Below, one piece after another: positions 47,055 to 61,404 of a DNA stretch of 64,000 bases. Source of the DNA: Hydractinia symbiolongicarpus (Eukaryota; Cnidaria; Hydrozoa; Anthoathecata; Hydractiniidae); assembly GCF_029227915.1 (NCBI RefSeq), contig NC_079883.1, positions 17,486,001 to 17,550,000 of the forward strand, given 5' to 3'. Within the stretch, counting starts at the first letter, position 1. The number at the start of each line of letters is the position of its first letter. The position numbers and the translations under genes were made by a program. The notes under the pieces are model-generated. The model worked only from the letters and a program-made list of their open reading frames with translations. It was not told the DNA's origin and did not search any database.

Positions 47055-49419
47055 CTATATTACAGACCTTAGGCGCCTGTACACGTGACTGACGCTATTA
47101 TAAAGCCATGGCGCAATGGAAAACCACTTGGGACGTCGTAGTCCATTGAGAATGGAAGGATTAGACCGTTGGTAACCTGCGCAGGCACGTGGAACAACGT
47201 GATTTATGTATACGGATTTTAATTGGCCGCAAAAGGCCATATTACAGCCTTTAGGGGCCAGGACACGTGTTTGACAGTGTTATAAAGACGTGGCGCAATG
47301 GAAAACCACTTGGGACGTCGTAGTCCTTTGAGAGTGGAAGGATGAGACCATCGATAACCTGTGCAGGCACGTGCAACCACGTGATATACGTGTAAGGCCT
47401 TTATTAGGGTACAAGAGGCTATATTACAGACCTTAGGGGCTTGTACACGTGTTTGACGGTGTTGTAAAGCCGTGGCGATATGGAAAACAACTTGTGACGT
47501 CGTAGTCCTTTGAGAGTGGAGGGATTAGACCGATCGTAACTCGCGCAGGCACGTGGAACAGCGCAATTTGTTTGTACGGCCTTTATTAGGCTGCAAAATG
47601 TCATATTACAGCCTTTGGAGGCCTGTACACGTGGTTGACGGTGTTATGAAGCTATGGCGCAATTGCAAACAACTTGGGACGTCGTAGTCCATTGAGAGTG
47701 GAAGAATTACACCAATGCTAACCTGCGTAGGCACGTGCAACCACGTGATATACGTGTAAGGCCTTTATTATGGGTACAAGAGGCTATATTACAGCCCTTA
47801 GGGGCCTGTACCTGTAATTGACGGCGTTATAACGCCATGACACAATGGTAAACAACTTGGGACGTCGTAGTCCATTGAGAGTGGAAGGATTAGACCAATA
47901 GTAATCTGCGCAGGCACGTGGAACAACGCGAATTGGGTGTACGGCCTTTATTAGGCTGCAAAAGGTCATATTACAGCCTTTAGAGACCTGTAAACATGGT
48001 TGACGGTGTTATAAAGCTGTGGCGCAATTGCAAACAACTTGGGACGTCGTAGTCCATTGTAAGTACATGGACTAGTCCGATCATAACTTGCGCAGGCAAG
48101 TGGATCTACGTGATTCATGTGTACGGCATTTATTTTGCTGCAAAAGGTCATATTACAGCCTTTGGAGCCTGTACACGTGGTTGACGGTGTTATAAAGCTG
48201 TGGCGCAATTGCAAACAACTTGGGACGTCGTAGTCCATTGAGAGTGGAAGGATTACACCAATGCTAACCTGCACAGGCACGTGCAACCACGTGATATACG
48301 TGTAAGGCCTTTATTATGGGTACATTATATTATAGTACAGTATATTACAGCCCTTAGGGGCCTGTACCTGTAATTGACGGCGTTATAACGCCATGACACA
48401 ATGGTAAACAACTTGGGACGTCGTAGTCCATTAAGAGTGGAAGGATTAGACCAATAGTAACCTGCGCAGGCACGTGGAACAACGCGAATTGTGTGTACGG
48501 CCTTTATTAGGCTGCAAAAGGTCATATTACAGCCTTTAGAGACCTGTACACATGGTTGACGGTGTTATAAAGCTATGGCGCAATTGCAAACAACTTGGGA
48601 CGTCGTAGTCCATTGTGAGTACATGGACTAGTCCGATCATAACTTGCGCAGGCAAGTGGATCTACGTGATTCATGTGTACGGCCTCTATTAGGCAGCAAT
48701 AGGCCATGCCTTTAGATGCCTGTACACGTGGCTGACTGTGTTATAAAGCCGTGGCGCATTGGAAAACCACTTGGGACGTCGTAGTCCTTTGAGAGTGGAA
48801 GGATTACACCAATGCTAACCTGTGCAGGCACGTGCAACCACGTGATATACGTGTAAGGCCTTTATTAGGCTGCAAGAGGCCATATTGCAGTCGTTAGAGG
48901 CATGTACTCGTAGTTAACGGTGTTATAACGCCATGGCGCAATGGAAAACGACTTGGCACGTCGTAGTCCATTGAGAGTGGAAGGATTAGACCAATAGTAA
49001 CCTGCGCAGGCACGTGGAACAACGCGAATTGTGTGTACGGCCTTTATTAGGCTGCAAAAGGTCATATTACAGCCTTTAGAGACCTGTACACATAGTTGAC
49101 GGTGTTATAAAGCTATGGCGCAATTGCAAACAACTTGGGACGTCGTAGTCCATTGTGAGTACATGGACTAGTCCGATCATAACTTGCGCAGGCAAGTGGA
49201 TCTACGTGATTCATGTGTACGGCCTCTATTAGGCAGCAATAGGCCATGCCTTTAGATGCCTGTACACGTGGCTGACTGTGTTATAAAGCCGTGGCGCATT
49301 GGAAAACCACTTGGGACGTCGTAGTCAATTGAGAGTGGAAGGATAAGACCAATGATAACCTGCGCAGGCACGTGCAACCACGTGATATACGTGTGAGGCC
49401 TTTATTAGGGTACAAGAGG
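47055..49419. repeat. Short HOR unit P2 (~2365 bp, 13 monomers)
   Basis: Begins with ggcgcctgtacacgtgactgacgctatta. It carries the taaagacgtggcgc variant (47285), the +10-bp insertion (48316) and C units near 48069, 48628 and 49168. Offset to P3 is 2365 at the unit starts (47055 to 49420) and at 47419 to 49784. It is about two monomers longer than P3 and P4, so unit length is unstable within this domain. Confidence 0.7.
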
Positions 49420-51415
49420 CTATATTACAGACCTTAGGCGCCTGTACACGTGACTGACGCTATTATAAAGCCATGGCGCAATGGAAAACCACTTGGGACG
49501 TCGTAGTCCATTGAGAATGGAAGGATTAGACCGTTGGTAACCTGCGCAGGCACGTGGAACAACGTGATTTATGTATACGGATTTTAATTGGCCGCAAAAG
49601 GCCATATTACAGCCTTTAGGGGCCAGGACACGTGTTTGACAGTGTTATAAAGACGTGGCGCAATGGAAAACCACTTGGGACGTCGTAGTCCTTTGAGAGT
49701 GGAAGGATGAGACCATCGATAACCTGTGCAGGCACGTGCAACCACGTGATATACGTGTAAGGCCTTTATTAGGGTACAAGAGGCTATATTACAGACCTTA
49801 GGGGCTTGTACACGTGTTTGACGGTGTTGTAAAGCCGTGGCGATATGGAAAACAACTTGGGACGTCGTAGTCCTTTGAGAGTGGAGGGATTAGACCGATC
49901 GTAACTCGCGCAGGCACGTGGAACAGCGCAATTTGTGTGTACGGCCTTTATTAGGCTGCAAAAGGTCATATTAAGGCCTTTGGAGGCCTGTACACGTGGT
50001 TGACGGTGTTATAAAGCTGTGGCGCAATTGCAAACAACTTGGGACGTCGTAGTCCATTGTAAGTACATGGACTAGTCCGATCATAACTTGCGCAGGCAAG
50101 TGGATCTACGTGATTCATGTGTACGGCATTTATTATGCTGCAAAAGGTCATATTACAGCCTTTGGAGCCCTGTACACGTGGTTGACGGTGTTATAAAGCT
50201 GTGGCGCAATTGCAAACAACTTGGGACGTCGTAGTCCATTGAGAGTGGAAACACTAATGCTAACCTGCGCAGGCACGTGCAACCACGTGATATACGTGTA
50301 AGGCCTTTATTATGGGTACATTATATTATAGTACAGTATATTACAGCCCTTAGGGGCCTGTACCTGTAATTGACGGCGTTATAACGCCATGACACAATGG
50401 TAAACAACTTGGGACGTCGTAGTCCATTAAGAGTGGAAGGATTAGACCAATAGTAACCTGCGCAGGCACGTGGAACAACGCGAATTGTGTGTACGGGCTT
50501 TATTAGGCTGCAAAAGGTCATATTTCAGCCTTTAGAGACCTGTACACATGGTTGACGGCGTTATTAAGCTATGGCGCAATTGCAAACAACTTGGGACGTC
50601 GTAGTCCATTGTTAGTACATGGACTAGTCCGATCATAACTTGCGCAGGCAAGTGGATCTACGTGATTCATGTGTACGGCCTCTATTAGGCAGCAATAGGC
50701 CATGCCTTTAGAGGCCTGTACACGTGGCTGACTGTGTTATAAAGCCGTGGCGCATTGGAAAACCACTTGGGACGTCGTAGTCCTTTGAGAGTGGAAGGAT
50801 TACACCAATGCTAACCTGTGCAGGCACGTGCAACCACGTGATATACGTGTAAGGCCTTTATTAGGCTGCAAGAGGCCATATTGCAGTCGTTAGAGGCATG
50901 TACTCGTAGTTAACGGTGTTATAACGCCATGGCGCAATGGAAAACGACTTGGCACGTCGTAGTCCATTGAGAGTGGAAGGATTAGACCAATGGTAACCTG
51001 CGCAGGCACGTGGAACAACGCGAATTGTGTGTACGGCCTTTATTAGGCTGCAAAAGGTCATATTACAGCCTTTAGAGACCTGTACACATAGTTGACGGTG
51101 TTATAAAGCTATGGCGCAATTGCAAACAACTTGGGACGTCGTAGTCCATTGTGAGTACATGGACTAGTCCGATCATAACTTGCGCAGGCAAGTGGATCTA
51201 CGTGATTCATGTGTACGGCCTCTATTAGGCAGCAATAGGCCATGCCTTTAGATGCCTGTACACGTGGCTGACTGTGTTATAAAGCCGTGGCGCATTGGAA
51301 AACCACTTGGGACGTCGTAGTCCATTGAGAGTGGAAGGATAAGACCAATGATAACCTGCGCAGGCACGTGCAACCACGTGATATACGTGTGAGGCCTTTA
51401 TTAGGGTACAAGAGG
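49420..51415. repeat. Short HOR unit P3 (1996 bp, 11 monomers)
   Basis: Nearly identical to P4 at offset 1996. Shared private markers are tattaaggcctttggagg (49970), a 5-bp loss giving gtggaaacactaatgc (50246) and gttattaagctatgg (50561). Differences are few, for example gtacgggcttt near 50493 where P4 has gtacggccttt. It contains three C units and one +10-bp variant (50317). Confidence 0.8.
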
Positions 51416-53012
51416 CTATATTACAGACCTTAGGCGCCTGTACACGTGACTGACGCTATTATAAAGCCATGGCGCAATGGAAAACCACTTGGGACGTCGT
51501 AGTCCATTGAGAATGGAAGGATTAGACCGTTGGTAACCTGCGCAGGCACGTGGAACAACGTGATTTATGTATACGGATTTTAATTGGCCGCAAAAGGCCA
51601 TATTACAGCCTTTAGGGGCCAGGACACGTGTTTGACAGTGTTATAAAGACGTGGCGCAATGGAAAACCACTTGGGACGTCGTAGTCCTTTGAGAGTGGAA
51701 GGATGAGACCATCGATAACCTGTGCAGGCACGTGCAACCACGTGATATACGTGTAAGGCCTTTATTAGGGTACAAGAGGCTATATTACAGACCTTAGGGG
51801 CTTGTACACGTGTTTGACGGTGTTGTAAAGCCGTGGCGATATGGAAAACAACTTGGGACGTCGTAGTCCTTTGAGAGTGGAGGGATTAGACCGATCGTAA
51901 CTCGCGCAGGCACGTGGAACAGCGCAATTTGTGTGTACGGCCTTTATTAGGCTGCAAAAGGTCATATTAAGGCCTTTGGAGGCCTGTACACGTGGTTGAC
52001 GGTGTTATAAAGCTGTGGCGCAATTGCAAACAACTTGGGACGTCGTAGTCCATTGTAAGTACATGGACTAGTCCGATCATAACTTGCGCAGGCAAGTGGA
52101 TCTACGTGATTCATGTGTACGGCATTTATTATGCTGCAAAAGGTCATATTACAGCCTTTGGAGCCCTGTACACGTGGTTGACGGTGTTATAAAGCTGTGG
52201 CGCAATTGCAAACAACTTGGGACGTCGTAGTCCATTGAGAGTGGAAACACTAATGCTAACCTGCGCAGGCACGTGCAACCACGTGATATACGTGTAAGGC
52301 CTTTATTATGGGTACATTATATTATAGTACAGTATATTACAGCCCTTAGGGGCCTGTACCTGTAATTGACGGCGTTATAACGCCATGACACAATGGTAAA
52401 CAACTTGGGACGTCGTAGTCCATTAAGAGTGGAAGGATTAGACCAATAGTAACCTGCGCAGGCACGTGGAACAACGCGAATTGTGTGTACGGCCTTTATT
52501 AGGCTGCAAAAGGTCATATTTCAGCCTTTAGAGACCTGTACACATGGTTGACGGCGTTATTAAGCTATGGCGCAATTGCAAACAACTTGGGACGTCGTAG
52601 TCCATTGTTAGTACATGGACTAGTCCGATCATAACTTGCGCAGGCAAGTGGATCTACGTGATTCATGTGTACGGCCTCTATTAGGCAGCAATAGGCCATG
52701 CCTTTAGAGGCCTGTACACGTGGCTGACTGTGTTATAAAGCCGTGGCGCATTGGAAAACCACTTGGGACGTCGTAGTCCTTTGAGAGTGGAAGGATTACA
52801 CCAATGCTAACCTGTGCAGGCACGTGCAACCACGTGATATACGTGTAAGGCCTTTATTAGGCTGCAAGAGGCCATATTGCAGTCGTTAGAGGCATGTACT
52901 CGTAGTTAACGGTGTTATAACGCCATGGCGCAATGGAAAACGACTTGGCACGTCGTAGTCCATTGAGAGTGGAAGGATTAGACCAATGGTAACCTGCACA
53001 GGCACGTGGAAC
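51416..53012. repeat. Short HOR unit P4 (incomplete, leaves register near 53012)
   Basis: Follows P3 at offset 1996, including the gtggaaacactaatgc deletion near 52242, until about 53012. There P3 continues aacgcgaattgtg while this copy reads aacgtgatttatg and then ggattttaattggcc. From that point the sequence matches 55742 onward at offset 2729. The unit is therefore cut by an exchange into another register. Confidence 0.75.
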
Positions 53013-55600
53013 AACGTGATTTATGTGTACGGATTTTAATTGGCCGCAAAAGGCCATATTACAGCCTTTAGGGGCCAGGACACGTGTTTGACAGTGTTGT
53101 AAAGCCGTGGCGATATGGAAAACAACTTGGGACGTCGTAGTCCTTTGAGAGTGGAAGGATGAGACCAATGATAACCTGCGCAGGCACGTGCAACCCCGTG
53201 ATATACGTGTAAGGCCTTTATTAGGGTACAAGAGGCTATATTACAGACCTTAGGGGCCTGTACACGTGTTTGACGGTGTTGTAAAGCCGTGGCGATATGA
53301 AAAACAACTTGGGACGTCGTAGTCCTTTGAGAGTGGAGGGATTAGACCGATCGTAACTCGCGCAGGCACGTGGAACAGCTCAATTTGTGTGTACGGCCTT
53401 TATTAGGCTGCAAAAGGTCATATTAAGGCCTTTGGAGGCCTGTACACGTGGTTGACGGTGTTATAAAGCTGTGGCGCAATTGTAAACAACTTGGGACGTC
53501 GTAGTTCATTGTGAGTACATGGACTAGTCCGATCATAACTTGCGCAGGCATGTGGATCTACGTGAATCATGTGTACGGCCTCTATTAGGCAGCAATAGGC
53601 CATGCCTTTAGAGGCCTGTACACGTGGCTGACTGTGTTATAAAGCCGTGGCGCATTGGAAAATCACTTGGGACGTCGTAGTCCTTTGAGAGTGGAAGGAT
53701 TACACCAATGCTAACCTGTGCAGGCACGTGCAACCATGTGATATACGTGTAAGGCCTTTATTAGGCTGCAAGAGGCCATATTGCAGTCGTTAGAGGCATG
53801 TACTCGTAGTTAACGGTGTTATAACGCCATGGCGCAATGGAAAACGACTTGGCACGTCGTAGTCCATTGAGAGTGGAAGGATTAAACCAATGGTAACCTG
53901 CGCAGGCACGTGGAACAACGTGATTTATGTGTACGGACTTTATTAGGCCGCAAAAAGCCATATTACAGCCTTTAGGGGCCTGTACACGTGGTTGACGGTG
54001 TTGTAAAGCCGTGGCGCTATGGAAAACAACTTGGAACATCGTAGTCCATTGAGAGTGGAAGGATAAGACCAATGATAACCTGCGCAGGCACGTGCAACCA
54101 CGTGATATACGTGTGAGGCCTTTATTAGGGTACAAGAGGCTATATTACAGACCTTAGGCGCCTGTACCTGTAATTGACGGCGTTATAACGCCATGACACA
54201 ATGGTAAACAACTTAGGACGTCGTAGTCCATTGAGAGTGGAAGGATTAGACCAATAGTAATCTGCGCAGGCACGTGGAACAATGCGAATTGGGTGTACAG
54301 CCTTTATTAGGTTGCAAAAGGTCATATTACAGCCTTTAGAGACCTGTAAACATGGTTGACGGTGTTATAAAGCTGTGGCGCAATTGCAAACAACTTGGGA
54401 CGTCGTAGTCCATTGTAAGTACATGGACTAGTCCGATCATAACTTGCGCAGGCAAGTGGATCTACGTGATTCATGTGTACGGCATTTATTATGCTGCAAA
54501 AGGTCATATTACAGCCTTTGGAGCCCTGTACACGTGGTTGACGGTGTTATAAAGCTGTGGCGCAATTGCAAACAACTTGGGACGTCGTAGTCCATTGAGA
54601 GTGGAAGGATTACACCAATGCTAACCTGCGCAGGCACGTGCAACCACGTGATATACGTGTAAGGCCTTTATTATGGGTACATTATATTATAGTACAGTAT
54701 ATTACAGCCCTTAGGGGCCTGTACCTGTAATTGACGGCGTTATAACGCCATGACACAATGGTAAACAACTTGGGACGTCGTAGTCCATTAAGAGTGGAAG
54801 GATTAGACCAATAGTAACCTGCGCAGGCACGTGGAACAACGCGAATTGTGTGTACGGCCTTTATTAGGCTGCAAAAGGTCATATTACAGCCTTTAGAGAC
54901 CTGTACACATGGTTGACGGTGTTATAAAGCTATGGCGCAATTGCAAACAACTTGGGACGTCGTAGTCCATTGTGAGTACATGGACTAGTCCGATCATAAC
55001 TTGCGCAGGCAAGTGGATCTACGTGATTCATGTGTACGGCCTCTATTAGGCAGCAATAGGCCATGCCTTTAGAGGCCTGTACACGTGGCTGACTGTGTTA
55101 TAAAGCCGTGGCGCATTGGAAAACCACTTGGGACGTCGTAGTCCTTTGAGAGTGGAAGGATTACACCAATGCTAACCTGTGCAGGCACGTGCAACCACGT
55201 GATATACGTGTAAGGCCTTTATTAGGCTGCAAGAGGCCATATTGCAGTCGTTAGAGGCATGTACTCGTAGTTAACGGTGTTATAACGCCATGGCGCAATG
55301 GAAAACGACTTGGCACGTCGTAGTCCATTGACAGTGGAAGGATTAGACCAATGGTAACCTGCGCAGGCACGTGGAACAACGTGATTTATGTGTACGGACT
55401 TTTTTAGGCCGCAAAAAGCCATATTACAGCCTTTAGGGGTCTGTACACGTGGTTGACGGTGTTGTAAAGCCGTGGCGCTATGGAAAACAACTTGGAACAT
55501 CGTAGTCCATTGAGAGTGGAAGGATAAGACCAATGATAACCTGCGCAGGCACGTGCAACCACGTGTTATACGTGTGAGGCCTTTATTAAGGTACAAGAGG
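53013..55600. repeat. Recombinant segment after P4
   Basis: Bases ~53013-53600 match 55742-56330 at offset 2729. Bases ~53640-54135 match ~55100-55596 at offset 1461. Bases ~54322-54900 match 51962-52540 at offsets of 2360-2365, but with the intact gtggaaggattacacc instead of the P3/P4 5-bp deletion. It is a patchwork of neighbouring units with C units near 53520, 54427 and 54985. Confidence 0.65.
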
Positions 55601-56530
55601 CTATATTACAGACCTTAGGCGCCTGTACACGTGACTGAGGCTATTATAAAGCCATGGCGCAATGGAAAACCACTTGGGACGTCGTAGTCCATTGAGAATG
55701 GAAGGATTATACCGTTGGTAACCTGCGCAGGCACGTGGAACAACGTGATTTATGTATACGGATTTTAATTGGCCGCAAAAGGCCATATTACAACCTTTAG
55801 GGGCCAGGACACGTGTTTGACAGTGTTGTAAAGCCGTGGCGATATGGAAAACAACTTGAGACGTCGTAGTCCTTTGAGAGTGGAAGGATGAGACCAATGA
55901 TAACCTGCGCAGGCACGTGGAACCACGTGATATACGTGTAATGCCTTTATTAGGGTACAAGAGGCTATATTACAGACCTTAGGGGCCTGTATACGTGTTT
56001 GACGGTGTTGTAAAGCCGTGGCAATATTGAAAACAACTTGGGACGTCGTAGTCCTTTGAGAGTGGAGGGATTAGACCGATCGTAACTCGCGCAGGCACGT
56101 GGAACAGCGCAATTTGTGTGTACGGCCTTTATTAGGCTGCAAAAGGTCATATTAAGGCCTTTGGAGGCCTGTACACGTGGTTGACGGTGTTATAAAGCTG
56201 TGGCGCAATTGCAAACAACTTGGGACGTCGTAGTTCATTGTGAGTACATGGACTAGTCCGATCATAACTTGCGCAGGCATGTGGATCTACGTGATTCATG
56301 TGTACGGCCTCTATTAGGCAGCAAAAGGCCATGCCTTTAGAGGCCTGTGCACGTGGTTGACGGTGTTATAAAGCTGTGGCGCAATTGCAAACAACTTGGA
56401 ACGTCGTAGTCCATTGAGAGTATATGGACTAGTCCGATCGTAACTTGTGCAGGCACGTGGATCAACGTGATTCATGTGTACGGCCTCTATTAGGCAGCAA
56501 AAGGCCATGCCATAGCCTTTAGAGGGCTGT
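55601..56530. repeat. Five-monomer segment duplicated 5.8 kb downstream
   Basis: This segment recurs at 61405-62334 at a constant offset of 5804. Shared variants include ggcgcctgtacacgtgactga near the start, ctgtatacgtg, tattaaggcctttggagg, and two consecutive C-type units. The second C unit ends in the full-length ggccatgccatagcc form. Consecutive C units are rare elsewhere in the window. Confidence 0.7.
56503..56517. other. Full-length precursor-like form of the C-type junction
   Basis: Here the C unit ends ggccatgccatagcc, the normal length, with gccata where ordinary junctions have attaca. Most C units in the window read ggccatgcc, lacking those six bases. The full-length form carries gccat twice in tandem, so slippage could delete one repeat. 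Other full-length copies are at 57230, 60135 and 62307, all in the right-hand 8 kb. Confidence 0.7.
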
Positions 56531-59500
56531 ACTAGTAGTTAACGGTGTTATAACGCCATGGCGCAATGGAAAACGACTTGGGACGTCGTAGTCCAATGAG
56601 AGTGGAAGGATTAGACCAATGGTAACCTGCGCAGGCACGTGAAACAACGTGATTTATGTATACGGACTTTATTAGGCAGTAAAAGGCCATATTACAGCCT
56701 TTAGAGGCCAGTACACTGTTTGACGGTGTTGTAAAGCCGTGGCGATATGGAAAACATCTTGGGACGTCGTAGTCCATTGAGAGTGGAAGGATTAGACCAA
56801 TGGTAACCTGCGTAGGCACGTGGAACAACGTGATATACGTGTAAGGCCTTTATTAGGGTACAAGAGGCTATATTACAGCCTTTAGGGGCCTGTACCTGTT
56901 ATTGACGGCGTTATAACGCCATGACACAATGGTAAACAACTTGGGACGTCGTAGTCCATTGAGAGTGGAAGGATTAGACCAGTAGTAACCTGCGCAGGCA
57001 CGTGGAACAACGCGAATTGTGTGGACGGCCTTTATTAGGCTGCAAAAGGTCATGTTACAGCCTTTAGAGACCTGAACACGTGGTTGACGGTGTTATAAAG
57101 CTGTGGCGCAATTGCAAACAACTTGGGACGTCGTAGTCCATTGAGAGTACATGGACTAGTCCGATCGTGACTTGCGCAGGCACGTGGATCAACGTGATTC
57201 ATGTGTACGGCCTCTATTAGGCAGCAAAAGGCCATGCCATAGCCTTTAGAGGGCATTACTCGTAGTTAACGGTGTTATAACGCCATGGCGCAATGGAAAA
57301 CGACTTGGAACGTCGTAGTCCATTGAGAGTGGAAGGATTAGACCAATGGTAACCTGCGCAGGCACGTGGAACAACGTGATTTATGTATACGGACTTTATT
57401 AGGCAGCAAGGGGACATATTACAGCCTTTAGGGGTCAGTACAAGTGTTTGACGGTGTTGTAAATCCGTGGCGATATGGAAAACAACTTGGGACGTCGTAG
57501 CCCTTTGAGAGTGGAAGGATAAGACCAATGATAACCTGCGCAGGCACGTGCAACGACGTGATATACGTGTTAGGCCTTTATTATGGTACAAGAGGCTATA
57601 TTACAGCCCTTAGGGTCCTGTACCTGCAATTGACGGCGTTATAACGCCATGACACAGTGGTAAACAACTTGGGACGTCGTAGTCCATTGAGAGTGGAAGG
57701 ATTAGACCAATGGTAACCTGCGCAGGCACGTGGAACAGCGTGATATACGTGTAAGGCCTTTATTAGGGTACAAGAGGCTATATTACAGCCATTAGGGGCC
57801 TGTACCTGTAATTGACGGCGTTATAACGCCATGACACAATGGTAAACAACTTGGGACGTCGTAGTCCATTGAGAGTGGAAGGATTAGACCAATAGTAACC
57901 TGCGCAGGCACGTGCAACCACGTGATATACGTGTAACGCCTTTATTAGGGTACAAGAGGCTATATTACAGCCCTTAGGGGCCTGTACACGTGTTTGACGG
58001 TGTTGTAAAGCCGTGGCGATATGGAAAACAACTTGGGACGTCGTAGTCCTTTGAGGGTGGAGGGATTAGACCGATCGTAACTCGCGCAGGCACGTGGAAC
58101 AGCGCAATTTGTGTGTACGGCCTTTATTAGGCTGCAAAAGGTCATATTAAGGCCTTTGGAGGCCTGTACACGTGGTTGACGGTATTATAAAGCTGTGGCG
58201 CAATTGCAAACAACTTGGGAGTCGTAGTTCATTGTGAGTACATGGACTAGTCCGATCATAACTTGCGCAGGCATGTGGATCTACGTGATTCATGTGTACG
58301 GCCTCTATTAGGCAGCAAAAGGCCATGCCTTTATAGGCCTGTGCACGTGGCTGACTGTGTTATAAAGCCGTGGCGCATTGGAAAACCACTTGGGACGTCG
58401 TAATCCGTTGAGAGTGGAAGGATTACACCAATGCTAACCTGTGCAGGCACGTGCAACCACGCGATATACGTGTAAGGCCTTTATTAGGCTGCAAGAGGCC
58501 ATATTGCAGTCGTTAGAGGCATGTACTCGTAGTTAACGGTGTTATAACGCCATGGCGCAATGGAAAACAACTTGGGACGTCGTAGTCCATTGAGAGTGGA
58601 AGGATTAGACCAATGGTAACCTGCGCAGGCACGTGGAACAACGTGATTTATGTGTACGGACTTTATTAGGCCGCAAAAGGCCATATTACAGCCTTTAGGG
58701 GCCTGTACACGTGGTTGACGGTGTTGTAAAGCCGTGGCGCTATGGAAAACAACTTGGGACATCGTAGTCCATTGAGAGTGGAAGGATAAGACCAATGATA
58801 ACCTGCGCAGGCACGTGCAACCACGTGATATACGTGTAAGGCTTTTATTAGGGTACAAGAGGCTATATTACAGACCTTAGGGGCCTGTACACGTGTTTGA
58901 CGTTGTTGTAAAGCCGTGGCGATATGGAAAACAACTTGGGACGTCGTAGTTCATTGAGAGTGGAAGAATTAGACCAATAGTAACCTGTGCAGGCACGTGG
59001 AACAACGCGAATTGGGTGTACCGCCTTTATTAGGCTGCAAAAGGTTATATTACAGCGTTTAGAGACCTGTACACGTGGTTGACGGTGTTATAAAGCCGTG
59101 GCGCAATGGAAAACCACTTGGGACGTCGTAGTCCATTGAGAGTGGAAGGATTACACCATTGCTAACATGTGCAGGCACGTGCAACCACGTGATATACGTG
59201 TAAGGCCTTTATTAGGCTGCAAGAGGCCATATTGCAGTCGTTAGACGCATGTACTCGTAGTTAACGGTGTTAAAACGCCATGGCGCAATGGAAAACGACT
59301 TGGGACGTCGTAGTCCATTGAGAGTGGAAGGATTAGACCAATGGTAACCTGCTCAGGCACGTGGAACAACGTGATTTATGTATACAGACTTTATTAGGCA
59401 GCAAAAGGTCATATTACAGCCTTTAGGGGCCAGTACACGTGTTTGACGGTGTTGTAAAGCCGTGGCGATATGGAAAACAACTTGGGACGTCGTAGTCCTT

Positions 59501-61404
59501 TGAGAGTGGAAGGATAAGACCAATGATAACCTGCGCAGGCACGTGCAACGACGTGATATACGTGTTAGGCCTTTATTAGGGTACAAGAGGCTATATTACA
59601 GCCCTTAGGGTCCTGTACCTGTAATTGACGGCGTTATAACGCCATGACACAATGGTAAACAACTTGGGACGTCGTAGTCTATTGAGAGTGGAAGGATTAG
59701 ACCAATGGTAACCTGCACAGGCACGTGGAACAACGTGATATACGTGTAAGGCCTTTATTAGGGTACAAGAGGCTATATTACAGCCCTTAGGGGCCTGTAC
59801 CTGTAATTGACGGCGTTATACCGCCATGACACAATGGTAAACAACTTCGGACGTCGTAGTCCATTGAGAGTGGAAGGATTAGACCAATAGTAACCTGCGC
59901 AGGCACGTGGAACAACGCGAATTGGGTGGACGGCCTTTATTAGGCTGCAAAAGGTCATGTTACAGCCTTTAGAGACCTGTACACGTGGTTGACGGTGTTA
60001 TAAAGCTGTGGCGCAATTGCAAACAACTTGGGACGTCGTAGTCCATTGAGAGTACATGGACTAGTCCGATCGTAACTTGCGCAGGCATGTGGATCTACGT
60101 GATTCATGTGTACGGCCTCTATTAGGCAGCGAAAGGCCATGCCATAGCCTTAAGAGGGCTGTACACGTGGTTGACGGTGTTGTAAATCCGTGGCGCTATG
60201 GAAAACAACTTGTGACATCGTATTCCATTGAGAGTGGAAGGATTAGACCAATGGTAACCTGCGCAGGCACGTGGAACAACGTGATATACGTGTAAGGCCT
60301 TTATTAGGGTACAAGAGGCTATATTACAGCCCTTAGGGGCCTGTACCTGTAACTGACGGCGTTATACCGCCATGACACAATGGTAAACAACTTCGGACGT
60401 CGTAGTCCATTGAGAGTGAAAGGATTAGACCAATAGTAACCTGTGCAGGCACGTGGAACAACACGAATTGGGTGTACGGCCTTTATTAGGGTGCAAAAGG
60501 TCATATTACAGCCTTTAGAGACCTGTACACGTGGCTGACTGTGTTATAAAGCCGTGGCGCAATGGAAAACGACTTGGGACGTCGTAGTCCATTGGGAGTG
60601 GAAAGATTAGGCCAATGGTAACCTGCGCAGGCACGTGGAACAACGTGATTTATGTGTACGGACTTTATTAGGCCGCAAAAAGCCATATTACAGCCTTTAG
60701 GGACCTGTGCACGTGGTTGACGGTGTTGTAAAGCCGTGGCGCTATGGAAAACAACTTGGGACATCGTAGTCCATTGAGAGTGGAAGGATAAGACCAATGA
60801 TAACCTGCGCAGGCACGTGCAACCCCGTGATATACGTGCAAGGCTTTTATTAGGGTACAAGAGGCTATATTACAGACCTTAGGGGCCTGTACACGTGTTT
60901 GACGGTGTTGTAAAGCCGTGGCGATATGGAAAACAACTTGGGATGTCGTATTCCATTGAGAGTGGAAGAATTAGACCAATAGTAACCTGTGCAAGCACGT
61001 GGAACAACGCGAATTGGGTGTACGGCCTTTATTAGGCTGCAAAAGGTCATATTACAGCCTTTAGAGACCTGTACACATGGTTGACGGTGTTATAAAGCTG
61101 TGGCGCAATTGCAAACAACTTGGGACGTCGTAGACCATTGTGAGTACATGGACTAGTCCGATCATAACTTGCGCAGGCAAGTGGATCTACGTGATTCATG
61201 TGTACGGCCTCTATTAGGCAGCAATAGGCCATGCCTTTAGAGGCCTGTACACGTGGCTGACTGTGTTATAAAGCCGTGGCGCATTGGAAAACCACTTGGG
61301 ACGACGTAGTCCTTTGAGAGTGGAAGGATAAGACCAATGATAACCTGCGCAGGCACGTGCAACCACGTGTTATACGTGTGAGGCCTTTATTAGGGTACAA
61401 GAGG
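56531..61404. repeat. Loosely ordered satellite segment
   Basis: All monomers are recognisable, but adjacent tandem HOR copies are not. A marker of gcaacgacgtgatatacgtgtt plus gggtcctgtacc occurs at 57551, 59546 and again at 62446, so partial repeats of about 2.0 and 2.9 kb exist. Rare features include ggccatgccatagcc junctions (57230 and 60135), a 1-bp loss in cttgggagtcgtag (58215) and aaggggacatatt (57408). Private changes appear more frequent than in the left half. Confidence 0.6.
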
